Shown: positions 1-7,693, counted from the first letter of the stretch. The stretch: 14,532 bases of DNA from an uncultured Eubacteriales bacterium (GCA_900553315.1 USCW01000025.1:1-14532), one strand, 5' to 3'. Program-made: numbers and translations. Notes: a model not told the origin generated them from the letters alone.

Positions 1-1211
1 ATGCCCTGCCCCAGGCGCCCCAGCAGTTCAAGCAGCTGCTGATGACCTCCGGCTTCGACCGCTATTTCCAGATCGCTCCCTGCTTCCGTGACGAGGATGC
101 TCGCGGCGACCGCAGCCCCGGCGAATTCTATCAGCTGGATATGGAAATGGCCTTTGCTTCACAGGAGGATGTGTTCGCAGTCTTAGAGGATGTGCTTCCG
201 CCTATCTTTGCTAAATACGGCACCTATTCCGTGGCCTCCAGCGCTCCCTTTAAGCGCATTCCTTATCTGGAATCTATGGAGCTCTATGGCTCCGACAAGC
301 CCGACCTGCGTATTGACCTGATCTGTCAGGACGTGACGGACCTGCTGGGTGACTGCGGCTTCGGCCCCTTCGAGGGTCAGACTGTCAAGGCGCTCCCCGT
401 GACGGACTTCACCGCTCCCCGCAAGCAGATTGACAAGCTCTGCGCGGATGCGGAGGTTGTCTCCGGCAACAAGGCCTATTGGTTTAAGATGGATGAAAAG
501 GGCGAGCTGGCGGGTGGCATTGCGAAGTTCCTTCAGGGCAAGAAGGACGAGATCATTGCGGCGCTGGGCTTGAAGCCCAATACCTTTGTGGCGTTGTCCG
601 CCGGCAAGAAGGGCGCGGCTCAGAAGACGGCGGGTGCGCTGCGCAAGCTGCTGGGTGAGCTGTGCCCCAGCCACATGAACAAGGAACGCTACGAATTCTG
701 CTGGATCGTGGATTTCCCCATGTACGAGATCGGCGAGGAAAGCGGCGAGTTGGAGTTCTGCCACAATCCCTTCTCCATGCCCAATGGGGGTCTGGAAATT
801 CTGAACAAGGCTGCGGCGGGCGAGGTCGATCCGCTGACCATTACTGCCTATCAGTACGATCTGGTGTGCAACGGCGTAGAGCTGTCCTCCGGCGCGGTGC
901 GGAATCATGACCCGGAGATCATGATTAAGGCCTTTGAGCTGGTGCGCTTGGGCGAAGAGGACGTGAAGGCTAAGTTCCCCGCTATGTACAATGCCTTCTG
1001 CTACGGTGCGCCGCCTCATGCGGGCATCGCTCCCGGCGTGGATCGCATGGTCATGCTGTTGGCCAGCGAGGACAGCATCCGCGAGGTGATTCCCTTCCCC
1101 ATGAACAAGAACGCGCAGGACCTGATGATGGGCGCACCCAGCACGGTGGAGCAGAAGCAGCTGGACGAGCTGCACATTGCGCTGGTGAAGGAAAAAGAGC
1201 CAGAGGCCTGA
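1..1211 (+). CDS. aspS: Aspartate-tRNA ligase (AspRS), 5'-truncated by window edge
   Basis: Class II aminoacyl-tRNA synthetase that charges tRNA-Asp (possibly also tRNA-Asn) in the cytoplasm. The open frame starts before the window: codons from position 3 read ALPQAPQQFKQLLM, the substrate-binding loop, so the ATG at 42 is an internal Met and not the start. About 402 residues are visible. Family members are about 590 long, so the N-terminal anticodon-binding OB domain and motif 1 lie outside. Seen here are motif 2 (CFRDEDARGDRSPGEFYQLD), a GAD insertion domain following KPDLR, the CHNPFSMPNGG segment, and motif 3 (HAGIAPGVDRMVMLL). The SPGEFYQLD and HNPFSMP forms resemble the AspRS type I associate with Alphaproteobacteria and some Clostridia rather than the B. 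subtilis form. The frame ends in TGA and is followed by a terminator, so it is probably the last gene of its transcript. Confidence 0.97.
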   Translation, partial: ALPQAPQQFKQLLMTSGFDRYFQIAPCFRDEDARGDRSPGEFYQLDMEMAFASQEDVFAVLEDVLPPIFAKYGTYSVASSAPFKRIPYLESMELYGSDKPDLRIDLICQDVTDLLGDCGFGPFEGQTVKALPVTDFTAPRKQIDKLCADAEVVSGNKAYWFKMDEKGELAGGIAKFLQGKKDEIIAALGLKPNTFVALSAGKKGAAQKTAGALRKLLGELCPSHMNKERYEFCWIVDFPMYEIGEESGELEFCHNPFSMPNGGLEILNKAAAGEVDPLTITAYQYDLVCNGVELSSGAVRNHDPEIMIKAFELVRLGEEDVKAKFPAMYNAFCYGAPPHAGIAPGVDRMVMLLASEDSIREVIPFPMNKNAQDLMMGAPSTVEQKQLDELHIALVKEKEPEA

Positions 1212-1231
1212 TAAAAAGGCATAAAAATACG

Positions 1232-1266
1232 GTCGCCGCAGTAAATTTTGCATCTACTGCGGCGAC
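1232..1266 (+). terminator. Intrinsic terminator after aspS
   Basis: A perfect 12-bp inverted repeat (GTCGCCGCAGTA at 1232-1243 and TACTGCGGCGAC at 1255-1266) encloses an 11-nt loop and is followed by the T-rich run TGTTGTTGT. It lies 20 nt after the aspS stop and just before the asp23 promoter, so it separates two transcripts. The T tract is interrupted by G, so termination may be incomplete. Confidence 0.8.
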
Positions 1267-1271
1267 TGTTG

Positions 1272-1300
1272 TTGTCAAGCACGGGAAAATCTGCTATACT
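1272..1300 (+). promoter_or_regulatory. Sigma-A promoter of the asp23-to-thiI gene run
   Basis: A TTGTCA -35 box (1272-1277) and a TATACT -10 box (1295-1300) are separated by exactly 17 bp, with an extended -10 TG at 1292-1293. It sits between the aspS terminator and asp23 and is the only strong promoter I found before the 13-gene run. The match is close to the housekeeping consensus and I see no overlapping stress-sigma signature. Confidence 0.75.
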
Positions 1301-1331
1301 AAGCTGGAAACCCAAGGAGGTGTAATGAAGT

Positions 1332-1883
1332 ATGGCAAGCAAAAAGGATAATCTCCCCCAGACGGTGGAGAACGATATGGAGCCCGGCAGCAGCATTACC
1401 TATGCCAACGAGGTCGTTGCGATCATTGCGGGCGTGGCCGCCGGAGAGGTGGAGGGCATCGCCAGCATGTGCCCGGTGGGCGGCATTGACATCCTTGGCC
1501 GCAACAAGAACGTCACCAAGGGCGTGAAGGTTGAGATCGGCACCGAGGAAGCCAGCGTTGACCTGTATATCAACGTGGAATATGGCACGCCTATTCAGAA
1601 GGCTGCGCAGGATGCGCAGGAAAACGTTCGCAAGGCCATTGAGGAAATGACGGGCCTGCATGTGGTGCGCGTGGACGTGCATGTGCAGGGTGTCAGCTTT
1701 GAGAAGGAAAACAATGCCATTGAGGCGGGCAAGCAGGTAAAGGCTGCGCTGGAATCCGGCAATGCCGCGCCCACAAAGAAGGAAGCGGCGCCTGCGGAGG
1801 AAGCTCCGAAGGCGGAGGAGCCCAATACGGAAGAGACGAAGGATGCGGAGCCTGCTCCCGCTGAGTCTGCACCTCAGGCATAA
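1332..1883 (+). CDS. Asp23/Gls24 family envelope stress response protein (YqhY-like)
   Basis: A 183-residue cytosolic protein of the Asp23/Gls24 (DUF322) family, whose members bind the membrane through AmaP and are tied to envelope homeostasis. The conserved region runs from about residue 20 to 120, with YANEVVAIIAGVAAGEVEGI, a VKVEIG strand, VDLYINVEYG and the closing VRVDVHVQGVSF. Residues from about 138 onward form a low-complexity tail rich in Ala, Pro, Glu and Lys that is not part of the fold. The start at 1332 has AAGGAGGT 10 nt upstream. An ATG at 1325 is out of frame and stops after eight codons. The next two genes encode its likely membrane partners. In B. subtilis the homologue yqhY also sits next to nusB, which supports a YqhY-type rather than a stress-only role. 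The family call is firm; the cellular role is inferred. Confidence 0.93.
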   Translation: MASKKDNLPQTVENDMEPGSSITYANEVVAIIAGVAAGEVEGIASMCPVGGIDILGRNKNVTKGVKVEIGTEEASVDLYINVEYGTPIQKAAQDAQENVRKAIEEMTGLHVVRVDVHVQGVSFEKENNAIEAGKQVKAALESGNAAPTKKEAAPAEEAPKAEEPNTEETKDAEPAPAESAPQA

Positions 1884-1910
1884 AGCCTTGCTCATGGAGG
1901 AGGTGCGGCT

Positions 1911-2846
1911 GTGAAAATTCGTATTCTTGACCGTATATTGGTCTTCTTTGCGGGTATTGTGCTGTTTGCTTGCGGTGCGTCCGCCATTGCGTGGCGCTTC
2001 TTACCCGCATCGGCGCTGCAAACGGTTTCTGACTTCATCATGGGGCAGGACAGCACGCTGACGCTTATTCTCTGTGGCGTGGGTGCGATGCTTGTACTGT
2101 TGGGCATTTATTGCATGGGTATGCTTTTCCGTCACAAGAAGGGCAAGCGCGGCTTTGTGGTGCAGCGCACCGATGGCGGCGAACTGAGCATTTCCATCAA
2201 AGCTATTGAAAATCTGGTGCAGAAGTGCATTGACAAGCATGAGGAGCTGCATGTGCTGTCCACCAGTCTGGAAAACAGCCGGGATGGACTGGTCATCAAG
2301 CTGCGCATCGGGCTGGCGAACGGCGTATCTATTCCGCTGGTGGTCAGCGCGCTGCAAAAACAGATCAAGCAGTACATTACTGCCTGTACGGGTGTGGATG
2401 TCCGCGAGGTAAAGGTGCAGGTGGAGACGGCATCGGCCAAACTGAAGGATTCTCCTTTCGCTGTACCGGAAATGCTCGCAAACCCCACCGCAGAGAAGCT
2501 GGCCAGCACGACACATGAGCCTGTGCCGGTGCATGAGCCTGTAACCGTGGTGCCGCCGGAGCCTGAAAAACCCGGTAAGCGCCCGCTGCATCAGCGACTG
2601 TTCGGTCGCGAGGAGCAATCTATGAATGTGCCGGAGCCGCCAAAGGAAGCGGAAAAGTCTGTTGCCGAAGCGGCTGAAAGCTCTGTGGCGGAAGAAAAGT
2701 CTGTGGAGCAGCCGGTTGAGGAAGCTGTAAACGATGAAGCTGCCGAGCTGGAAGCGGCGGCGGTGGATGATTTTGAAATGCCCGCCGAGGCGGAAGAACC
2801 CGCAGAAGCGCAGACGGAGGAGGAGAACCATGAAGCCGCTGAATGA
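1911..2846 (+). CDS. amaP: AmaP-like alkaline shock response membrane anchor with long acidic tail
   Basis: A 311-residue membrane protein with two N-terminal transmembrane segments (about residues 7-27 and 48-72), then a basic HKKGKRG stretch. A DUF322-like domain follows at about residues 80-172 (GGELSISIKAIENLV through VREVKVQVETA). This is the layout of AmaP, which anchors Asp23 to the membrane. The start is GTG at 1911, with GGAGGAGGTG 5 nt upstream. From about residue 175 the protein continues as a disordered tail, Pro-rich first and then very rich in Glu and Ala, broken by a short basic patch (GKRPLHQRLFGREE). AmaP proteins are usually close to 200 residues as I recall, so this tail is a large extension. 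The 3' end overlaps the next gene by 17 nt, suggesting coupled translation. Confidence 0.85.
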   Translation: MKIRILDRILVFFAGIVLFACGASAIAWRFLPASALQTVSDFIMGQDSTLTLILCGVGAMLVLLGIYCMGMLFRHKKGKRGFVVQRTDGGELSISIKAIENLVQKCIDKHEELHVLSTSLENSRDGLVIKLRIGLANGVSIPLVVSALQKQIKQYITACTGVDVREVKVQVETASAKLKDSPFAVPEMLANPTAEKLASTTHEPVPVHEPVTVVPPEPEKPGKRPLHQRLFGREEQSMNVPEPPKEAEKSVAEAAESSVAEEKSVEQPVEEAVNDEAAELEAAAVDDFEMPAEAEEPAEAQTEEENHEAAE

Positions 2847-3063
2847 TCTGCTAAAGGAAATGCTGACATGGGGAACACCTGCTTGCGGCGTGTTTTGCGG
2901 CGTGCTGGGTATTTTGCTGGCAATTCTGCTGTTGACCATCGGCTTCTGGAAGACGCTTTTTGTGGCGTTGCTCTGCGCGGTGGGCGTGTTCCTCGGCGCG
3001 GTGAAGGATAAGGCTTCTTTCCTGAAAAATCTCATTAACAAGTTGTTTCCACCAAAGGAATAA
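2830..3063 (+). CDS. DUF2273-type small integral membrane protein
   Basis: A 77-residue protein with two closely spaced hydrophobic helices (about residues 17-37 and 40-58). The glycines around ILLLTIGFWKTLFVALL and the Lys-rich C-terminus fit the small DUF2273 proteins that accompany Asp23 and AmaP in Bacillota. The start at 2830 is chosen because GGAGGAGGA lies 5 nt upstream and the hydrophobic pattern begins right after it. The in-frame ATG at 2734 would add an Arg/Lys-rich extension read inside amaP. The role is probably to complete the membrane platform of the Asp23 complex; this rests on the gene neighbourhood and not on a catalytic motif. Confidence 0.85.
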   Translation: MKPLNDLLKEMLTWGTPACGVFCGVLGILLAILLLTIGFWKTLFVALLCAVGVFLGAVKDKASFLKNLINKLFPPKE

Positions 3064-3088
3064 AGTTAGAAGAACGGATGTGTGAACC

Positions 3089-3541
3089 ATGGCGCGAATT
3101 ACTGCACGGGCAGCTGTCATGCAGATGATTTATGAACACCTTGCCGGGGGCGAGGGCGGGGAAGAAACCCTGCAAATGGTTTACGATGAGCTGCGTAAGG
3201 ACGGCGTGCCCGGTGTGGATGAGATCCGTCCCACCGAACCCGGCGAGGCGGATCGCGCCTACATCAGCCGGATTCTGGACGGCGTGCTGTCTCATGTGAC
3301 GGAGTTGGACGAGAAGATCTCAGCGGCCAGTGTCAACTGGTCGCTGGAGCGAATAGCTAAGGTGGACTTGACCATTCTCCGGCTGGCAACGTATGAAATC
3401 CTTTATGAAGATGATGTACCCGGCAGCGTGGCCATTAACGAGGCCGTAGAACTGGCGAACCGTTATTCCGAGCCTAGCAGCGGTCGGTTTATCAACGGCG
3501 TGCTGGGAACCATCCTGCGGGACAAAGAGGCGGCGGAATGA
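3089..3541 (+). CDS. nusB: Transcription antitermination factor NusB
   Basis: A 150-residue all-helical RNA-binding protein that, with NusE (ribosomal S10), binds boxA RNA and supports processive rRNA transcription. Diagnostic features are the N-terminal ARITARAAVMQMIYE helix, the central WSLERIAKVDLTILRLATYE segment and the C-terminal VAINEAVELANRYSEPSSGRFINGVLG signature, in which the Ser/Arg/Phe/Asn residues are typical. Length is normal for the family. The gap to the upstream small membrane gene is only 25 nt and the Shine-Dalgarno bases are weak (TGTGA), so translation may partly depend on that of the upstream gene. The stop TGA overlaps the next ATG by 4 nt. Confidence 0.96.
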   Translation: MARITARAAVMQMIYEHLAGGEGGEETLQMVYDELRKDGVPGVDEIRPTEPGEADRAYISRILDGVLSHVTELDEKISAASVNWSLERIAKVDLTILRLATYEILYEDDVPGSVAINEAVELANRYSEPSSGRFINGVLGTILRDKEAAE

Positions 3542-4515
3542 ACGCACAGGCGGTTGTGCTGGGCTTTGATACCAGCTGCTATACCACCTCGGTGGCAGCG
3601 GCTGATCTGGCAGGAAATCCTGTGGTGAGTTGCCGCAAGCTGCTTCCGGTCGCCATGGGTGAGCGGGGGCTTCGGCAGAGCGACGCATTGTTCATTCATG
3701 TGCGTCAGTTGCCGGGGCTGGTTGAGGAGCTGGCGGAGCAGATTCGTGGGCGCGAGATTGTTGCGGTCTGCGCGTCCACCAAGCCCAGAGAAGATGAAAA
3801 TTCGTACATGCCTGTCTTCCAAGCGGGGGATGCTCAGGCGCGTGGCGTGGCCGCGCTGCTGGGCGTCCCTTGCTTTGCATCCAACCATCAGCGGGGCCAC
3901 ATCGAGGCGGCGCTGGTAGGCACAGGAATACCAGAGGGGCCGCTGCTGGCGGCGCATCTTTCCGGCGGCACGACGGAGCTGGTGCAGTATGATGGCGAAC
4001 ACGTGACGCTGATTGGCGGAAGTCATGACCTGCACGCGGGACAGGTTGTAGACCGCACGGGTGTGGCGCTGGGACTGGCGTTTCCGGCAGGCCCACACTT
4101 GGAGGAGCTTGCGCGGCGTGGGGCTTCACAGGCGCGCTTGCCTGTGAGCATGGAGGATGGCGGACTGTACTGCCATCTTTCCGGTGCGGAAACGCAGATT
4201 CAGCGATGGATTCAGCGTGAAGCCCTGCCGCCGGAGGATATTGCCCGGGAGGTCTATGATCTGCTGGCGAGAACTGTTGCGCGTATGGTAGTGGCCGGGG
4301 CAAAGCATACCGGACTGAAGCAGGTGCTGCTGGCGGGCGGCGTAGCCTCGTCAGCATTGTTCCGGGAGATGGTAACGGCGCGGGTAGCTAAGTTGGATCG
4401 GGGCGTACACGTTTATTTCGGTCGCCCGGAATACAGCGGCGATAATGCCGTAGGTGCGGCGCGGATTGGTGCGAAGCTTTTGCGTGCGCAGATGAACAAT
4501 GGAGCGGAAGGCTGA
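3538..4515 (+). CDS. TsaD/Kae1-like (peptidase M22 family) paralog
   Basis: A 325-residue ASKHA-fold protein related to TsaD, the enzyme that makes N6-threonylcarbamoyladenosine (t6A) in tRNA. It keeps the HxxxH metal ligands (H117 and H121 in SNHQRGH), a nucleotide loop LSGGTTEL (141-148), the FPAGP element, LAGGVASS, and an Asp in SGDNAVGAA near the C-terminus. It departs from canonical TsaD at the N-terminus, where the acidic pair of ETSCDET is replaced by Tyr-Thr (DTSCYTTS, 11-18). Its central Asp/Ala-rich segment is reduced to VVDRTGVALGLAF. I therefore call it a paralog and give no symbol; a canonical tsaD is expected elsewhere in the genome. It overlaps nusB by 4 nt and folD follows 15 nt later. 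Function is unproven: it could be a second t6A-type enzyme, a partner subunit, or something unrelated. Confidence 0.85.
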   Translation: MNAQAVVLGFDTSCYTTSVAAADLAGNPVVSCRKLLPVAMGERGLRQSDALFIHVRQLPGLVEELAEQIRGREIVAVCASTKPREDENSYMPVFQAGDAQARGVAALLGVPCFASNHQRGHIEAALVGTGIPEGPLLAAHLSGGTTELVQYDGEHVTLIGGSHDLHAGQVVDRTGVALGLAFPAGPHLEELARRGASQARLPVSMEDGGLYCHLSGAETQIQRWIQREALPPEDIAREVYDLLARTVARMVVAGAKHTGLKQVLLAGGVASSALFREMVTARVAKLDRGVHVYFGRPEYSGDNAVGAARIGAKLLRAQMNNGAEG

Positions 4516-4530
4516 AGGGAGAGACGAGGA

Positions 4531-5379
4531 ATGGCGGCACAACTGCTGGACGGAAAGGCGATGTCCGCAGAACTCCGTGAGGAACTGGCGCTCCGGGTTC
4601 AGAGGTTGAAGGGAAAGGGCGTTACGCCCGGTCTTGCGGTGATTTTGGTGGGGGACGATCCTGCCAGCCAGATTTACGTGAAGAATAAGGAACTGGGATG
4701 TCAGCATGTCAGCATCCATTCCGTGACGATTCGTTTGCCGGAGACGGCTTCACAAGCTGAGCTGGAGGCACAGATTGATAAGCTGAATGCAGACGCGTCT
4801 ATTCATGGGATTCTGGTGCAGCTGCCGCTGCCGCAAGGGCTTGATGAAGCGGCGGCGTTGGCACGCATTCTGCCGGAAAAGGATGTGGACGGCTTCCATC
4901 TGCTGAACGCGGGAAAGCTGTTTACGGGTCAGCAGGGTGTGGTGGCATGTACGCCCAAGGGCGCTATGGAGATGCTGCACCGCACGGGCATTGATTTGTC
5001 CGGGAAGGAAGCCGTAGTGGTGGGACGCAGCAATATTGTGGGCAAACCCATGGCTATGCTGCTGCTTCAGGAAAATGCTACGGTGACGATCTGCCATAGC
5101 CGCACGGCGAACCTTGCGGAGCATACCCGCCGGGCGGATGTGCTGGTGGCGGCAGTCGGCAAGCCACGCTTTATTACTGCGGATATGGTGAAGCCTGGCG
5201 CAGTCGTGATCGATGTGGGCATCAACCGCGTGGATGGCAAAGTGGTGGGGGATGTGGACTTCGACGCGGTGCGAGAGGTTGCCTCATGGATCACGCCCGT
5301 TCCCGGCGGCGTGGGTCGAATGACCATTACCACGCTGCTGGCAAACACCATTGAGGCGGCGGAAAGAATGGTGAGCTGA
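4531..5379 (+). CDS. folD: Bifunctional methylene-THF dehydrogenase / methenyl-THF cyclohydrolase FolD
   Basis: A cytosolic 282-residue enzyme that oxidises 5,10-methylene-THF to methenyl-THF with NAD(P)+ and hydrolyses it to 10-formyl-THF, feeding purine and formyl-Met synthesis. Catalytic residues are in place: Y49 and K53 in YVKNK, Q97 in VQLPLPQG, and D120 in KDVDGFH. The cofactor loop GRSNIVGKP is at 165-173 and the C-terminal signature begins ITPVPGGVG. One departure is R263 (codon 5317-5319) where most sequences I know have Pro (GGVGPMT). The length is normal. AAGGGAGAG precedes the ATG. The last base of its stop codon is the first base of the xseA start, so the two are translationally linked. 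The folD-xseA-xseB-ispA order matches B. subtilis. Confidence 0.97.
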   Translation: MAAQLLDGKAMSAELREELALRVQRLKGKGVTPGLAVILVGDDPASQIYVKNKELGCQHVSIHSVTIRLPETASQAELEAQIDKLNADASIHGILVQLPLPQGLDEAAALARILPEKDVDGFHLLNAGKLFTGQQGVVACTPKGAMEMLHRTGIDLSGKEAVVVGRSNIVGKPMAMLLLQENATVTICHSRTANLAEHTRRADVLVAAVGKPRFITADMVKPGAVVIDVGINRVDGKVVGDVDFDAVREVASWITPVPGGVGRMTITTLLANTIEAAERMVS

Positions 5380-6608
5380 TGGAGCAGGAATGGATTCTGT
5401 CCGTCAGTGACCTGAACGAATATGTGCGCCGCTCGCTGGCGGCTGACCCGATGCTGCATAGTCTGCGTCTTCGGGGCGAAATCAGCAATTTCAAGCGGCA
5501 CTCCTCGGGACACTGGTATTTCACGCTGAAGGATGAAGATAGCCGCATCAACTGCGTTATGTTCCGTCAGAACAATATGGGCGTGAGCATTCGCCCTGCG
5601 GACGGCATGGCGGTGATCGTGTCCGGCAGCGTGAGTCTGTATGTACAGGGCGGCGCGTACCAGTTCTACGTAGACGCAATGCGTCCAGACGGTGTTGGTT
5701 CGCTGTATTTGCGGTATGAGGCGCTGAAGGCAAAGCTTGCGAAAGCGGGTCTTTTTGACGCAGGGCGCAAGCGTCCGTTGCCGCTCCTGCCGCGAGGGAT
5801 TGCAATCGTAACATCCCTGACTGGGGCGGTGCTGCATGATATTCGCACCGTATCTGCGCGGCGAAACCCGGCGATTCCACTGACGTTGCTTCCGGTACGG
5901 GTGCAGGGTGAAGGCGCAGCGGAGGAGATTGCGGCGGCGATTCGCAAGGCGGGAACACTTTCTGATATTGATGTGCTGATTACAGGACGCGGCGGCGGCT
6001 CCATGGAAGACTTGTGGGCCTTCAACGAGGAATGCGTGGTGCGCGCCATTGCGGAGTGCCCTGTGCCGGTGATTTCCGCTGTTGGTCATGAAACGGACAC
6101 AACGCTGGCGGATTACGCGGCGGATGTTCGTGCCGCAACGCCGTCCATGGCGGCGGAGCTGGCGGTGCAGGATCGGCTGGAATTGCTGGGGGAGGTTGCG
6201 GCGCTTCGACAACAGCTGACAAAGAACATGGAATATCGGCTGAGCGAGGAAGCACAGCGGCTGGCACACCTGCGGACGCGGCTGGCGGGCTGTCATCCGG
6301 CCCAGCGACTGGCCCAGCAGGAGCATCAAATGGACAAGCTGCGGACGCGGCTGAATACGGCGGCACAGGCACGAGTGACGGCGCTGACGGCAAGCGTGGC
6401 GGAATACCGTGCGAAGCTGACGGCACTTGGCCCTATGGCGGTGCTTGGGCGTGGTTATGCGCTGGCTATGCACGCGGGAAAGCCTGTGACGACGGCGGTC
6501 ATGGCACGGCAGATAGGCCGAATGGAGCTGCGCTTTCAGGACGGCGCGCTGAATGTGACAGCAGAGGGGGAGCGAACGCATGGCAACGAAAAAGAAAGCG
6601 ACCTTTGA
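5379..6608 (+). CDS. xseA: Exodeoxyribonuclease VII large subunit
   Basis: The large, catalytic subunit of exonuclease VII, which degrades single-stranded DNA into acid-soluble oligonucleotides. It has 409 residues. The N-terminal OB-fold (about 5-100) contains ISNFKRHSSGHWYFTLKDED. The catalytic domain carries TSLTGAVLHDI (145-155), GRGGGSMEDLWAFNEE (203-218) and SAVGHETDTTLADYAADVRA (233-252). The remainder, to about 370, is a charged helical region that should form the coiled coil decorated by XseB copies. The start ATG shares one base with the folD stop. Its 3' end overlaps xseB by 29 nt, which would help set the subunit ratio by coupled translation. Confidence 0.96.
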   Translation: MEQEWILSVSDLNEYVRRSLAADPMLHSLRLRGEISNFKRHSSGHWYFTLKDEDSRINCVMFRQNNMGVSIRPADGMAVIVSGSVSLYVQGGAYQFYVDAMRPDGVGSLYLRYEALKAKLAKAGLFDAGRKRPLPLLPRGIAIVTSLTGAVLHDIRTVSARRNPAIPLTLLPVRVQGEGAAEEIAAAIRKAGTLSDIDVLITGRGGGSMEDLWAFNEECVVRAIAECPVPVISAVGHETDTTLADYAADVRAATPSMAAELAVQDRLELLGEVAALRQQLTKNMEYRLSEEAQRLAHLRTRLAGCHPAQRLAQQEHQMDKLRTRLNTAAQARVTALTASVAEYRAKLTALGPMAVLGRGYALAMHAGKPVTTAVMARQIGRMELRFQDGALNVTAEGERTHGNEKESDL

Positions 6609-6795
6609 AACGCAGATGGCGCAGGTAGAAGAACTACTGGAGCGCATGGAGGCGGGCAATCAGCCCATTGAAGAGGCGCTGAAAGATTACGAGGCGGGCT
6701 TGAAGCTCCTGACTGGCATGGAAAAGGAGCTGGCGGAGATGAAGCAGCGTCTGACGGTGCTGGGGGAGAGCGGCGGCTCCGAGGAGGGCGCATGA
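6580..6795 (+). CDS. xseB: Exodeoxyribonuclease VII small subunit
   Basis: A 71-residue helical subunit of exonuclease VII; several copies bind the XseA helical stalk. The family signature is clear: FETQMAQVEELLERMEAGN followed by PIEEALKDYEAGLKLL, then a second amphipathic helix EKELAEMKQRLTVL. Start ATG 6580 lies inside the end of xseA and is preceded by the purine-rich AGAGGGGGAGCGA. The stop overlaps the ispA start as ATGA (4 nt). Size is typical. Confidence 0.95.
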   Translation: MATKKKATFETQMAQVEELLERMEAGNQPIEEALKDYEAGLKLLTGMEKELAEMKQRLTVLGESGGSEEGA

Positions 6796-7664
6796 CCTAC
6801 GATACGCTTGAAAAACTGGTAAATGACAGCCTCGAAATGCAGGTAAACAGTCTGGGTGATATTCCGGAAACGCTGAAGAAAGCCATGCTGTATTCGCTGG
6901 AGGCAGGCGGCAAGCGGCTTCGCCCGGTGCTGCTGCTGGCGGCTTATGGCTTGCTGCATGAGGATGTGACCTCGGCGCTGCCATATGCCTGTGCGCTGGA
7001 AATGATTCATACGTACAGCCTGATTCACGATGACCTGCCGGCTATGGACAATGACGATCTTCGCCGGGGTAAGCCAACGAATCATAAAATATTTGGCGAA
7101 GCAGTGGCGATTCTCGCGGGCGACGGGTTGCTGAACGCGGCATATGAACTGATGCTTCGCACCGCTTCGCAGGAGAGCAGCCTAAGCGGTCTTCGTGCGG
7201 CGGAGGTCATTGCACGGCGGGCGGGTGTGACAGGCATGATCGCGGGTCAGACCTTGGACGTTACCTTGGAGGGCACCGAGCCGACACTGGAAAAGGTGGC
7301 GTACATCCACGCGCACAAGACCGCCGATCTGCTGACGGCTCCCATGGAGGCAGGCTTGCTGCTGGCTGGGGCATCGGAGGAGCAGCTGGCGGCGGGACGT
7401 GCTTATGGCTATCATCTGGGTCTTGCATTCCAGATGGTGGACGATCTGCTGGACTTGGAGGGCGACCCTGCGCTGCTTGGCAAGAATGTCGGCATGGATG
7501 CGACGCTCGGCAAGCTGACGTGGCCGTCCTGCGTGGGTGAAGCACAGACCCGCGCCGAGGCGGCGGAGCATATCGCCGAGGCCGTCAAGGCGCTTGCAAT
7601 TTATGAAGAAAAAGCGAATTTTTTGAAAGGTCTTGCGCAAAGTACGCTGACAAGGGTACAATAA
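6792..7664 (+). CDS. ispA: Farnesyl diphosphate synthase (short-chain polyprenyl synthase)
   Basis: A 290-residue trans-isoprenyl diphosphate synthase that condenses IPP with DMAPP and GPP to farnesyl diphosphate, the precursor of undecaprenyl lipid carrier and quinone tails. It contains GGKRLRP (39-45), the first Asp-rich motif DDLPAMD (80-86) with the following LRRG, GQTLD, KT at 176-177, and the second Asp-rich motif DDLLD (217-221). The TYSLIHDDLPAMDNDDLRRG block is of the bacterial IspA (FPP) type. The late GKLTWP replaces the usual GKxTYP. It overlaps xseB by 4 nt. In many Bacillota dxs comes soon after this gene; here it does not appear. Confidence 0.95.
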   Translation: MTYDTLEKLVNDSLEMQVNSLGDIPETLKKAMLYSLEAGGKRLRPVLLLAAYGLLHEDVTSALPYACALEMIHTYSLIHDDLPAMDNDDLRRGKPTNHKIFGEAVAILAGDGLLNAAYELMLRTASQESSLSGLRAAEVIARRAGVTGMIAGQTLDVTLEGTEPTLEKVAYIHAHKTADLLTAPMEAGLLLAGASEEQLAAGRAYGYHLGLAFQMVDDLLDLEGDPALLGKNVGMDATLGKLTWPSCVGEAQTRAEAAEHIAEAVKALAIYEEKANFLKGLAQSTLTRVQ

Positions 7665-7693
7665 GGGTCAGTGACATCAAGGGAGGGTTCCTG

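Noticed and set aside
42..1211. ATG at 42 as the start of aspS
   Set aside because: The same frame is open upstream to position 3 and encodes conserved AspRS residues (ALPQAPQQF), so the gene is cut by the window edge.
1894..1914. Six-codon mini-ORF MEEVRL overlapping the amaP start
   Set aside because: Its codons are just the amaP Shine-Dalgarno region; no ribosome site of its own and too short to argue for a leader peptide.
5067..6659. 530-codon open frame on the minus strand opposite folD/xseA
   Set aside because: It lies wholly antisense to strongly conserved folD, xseA and xseB, is rich in His/Arg/Gln as expected of a complement frame, and matches no family I know.
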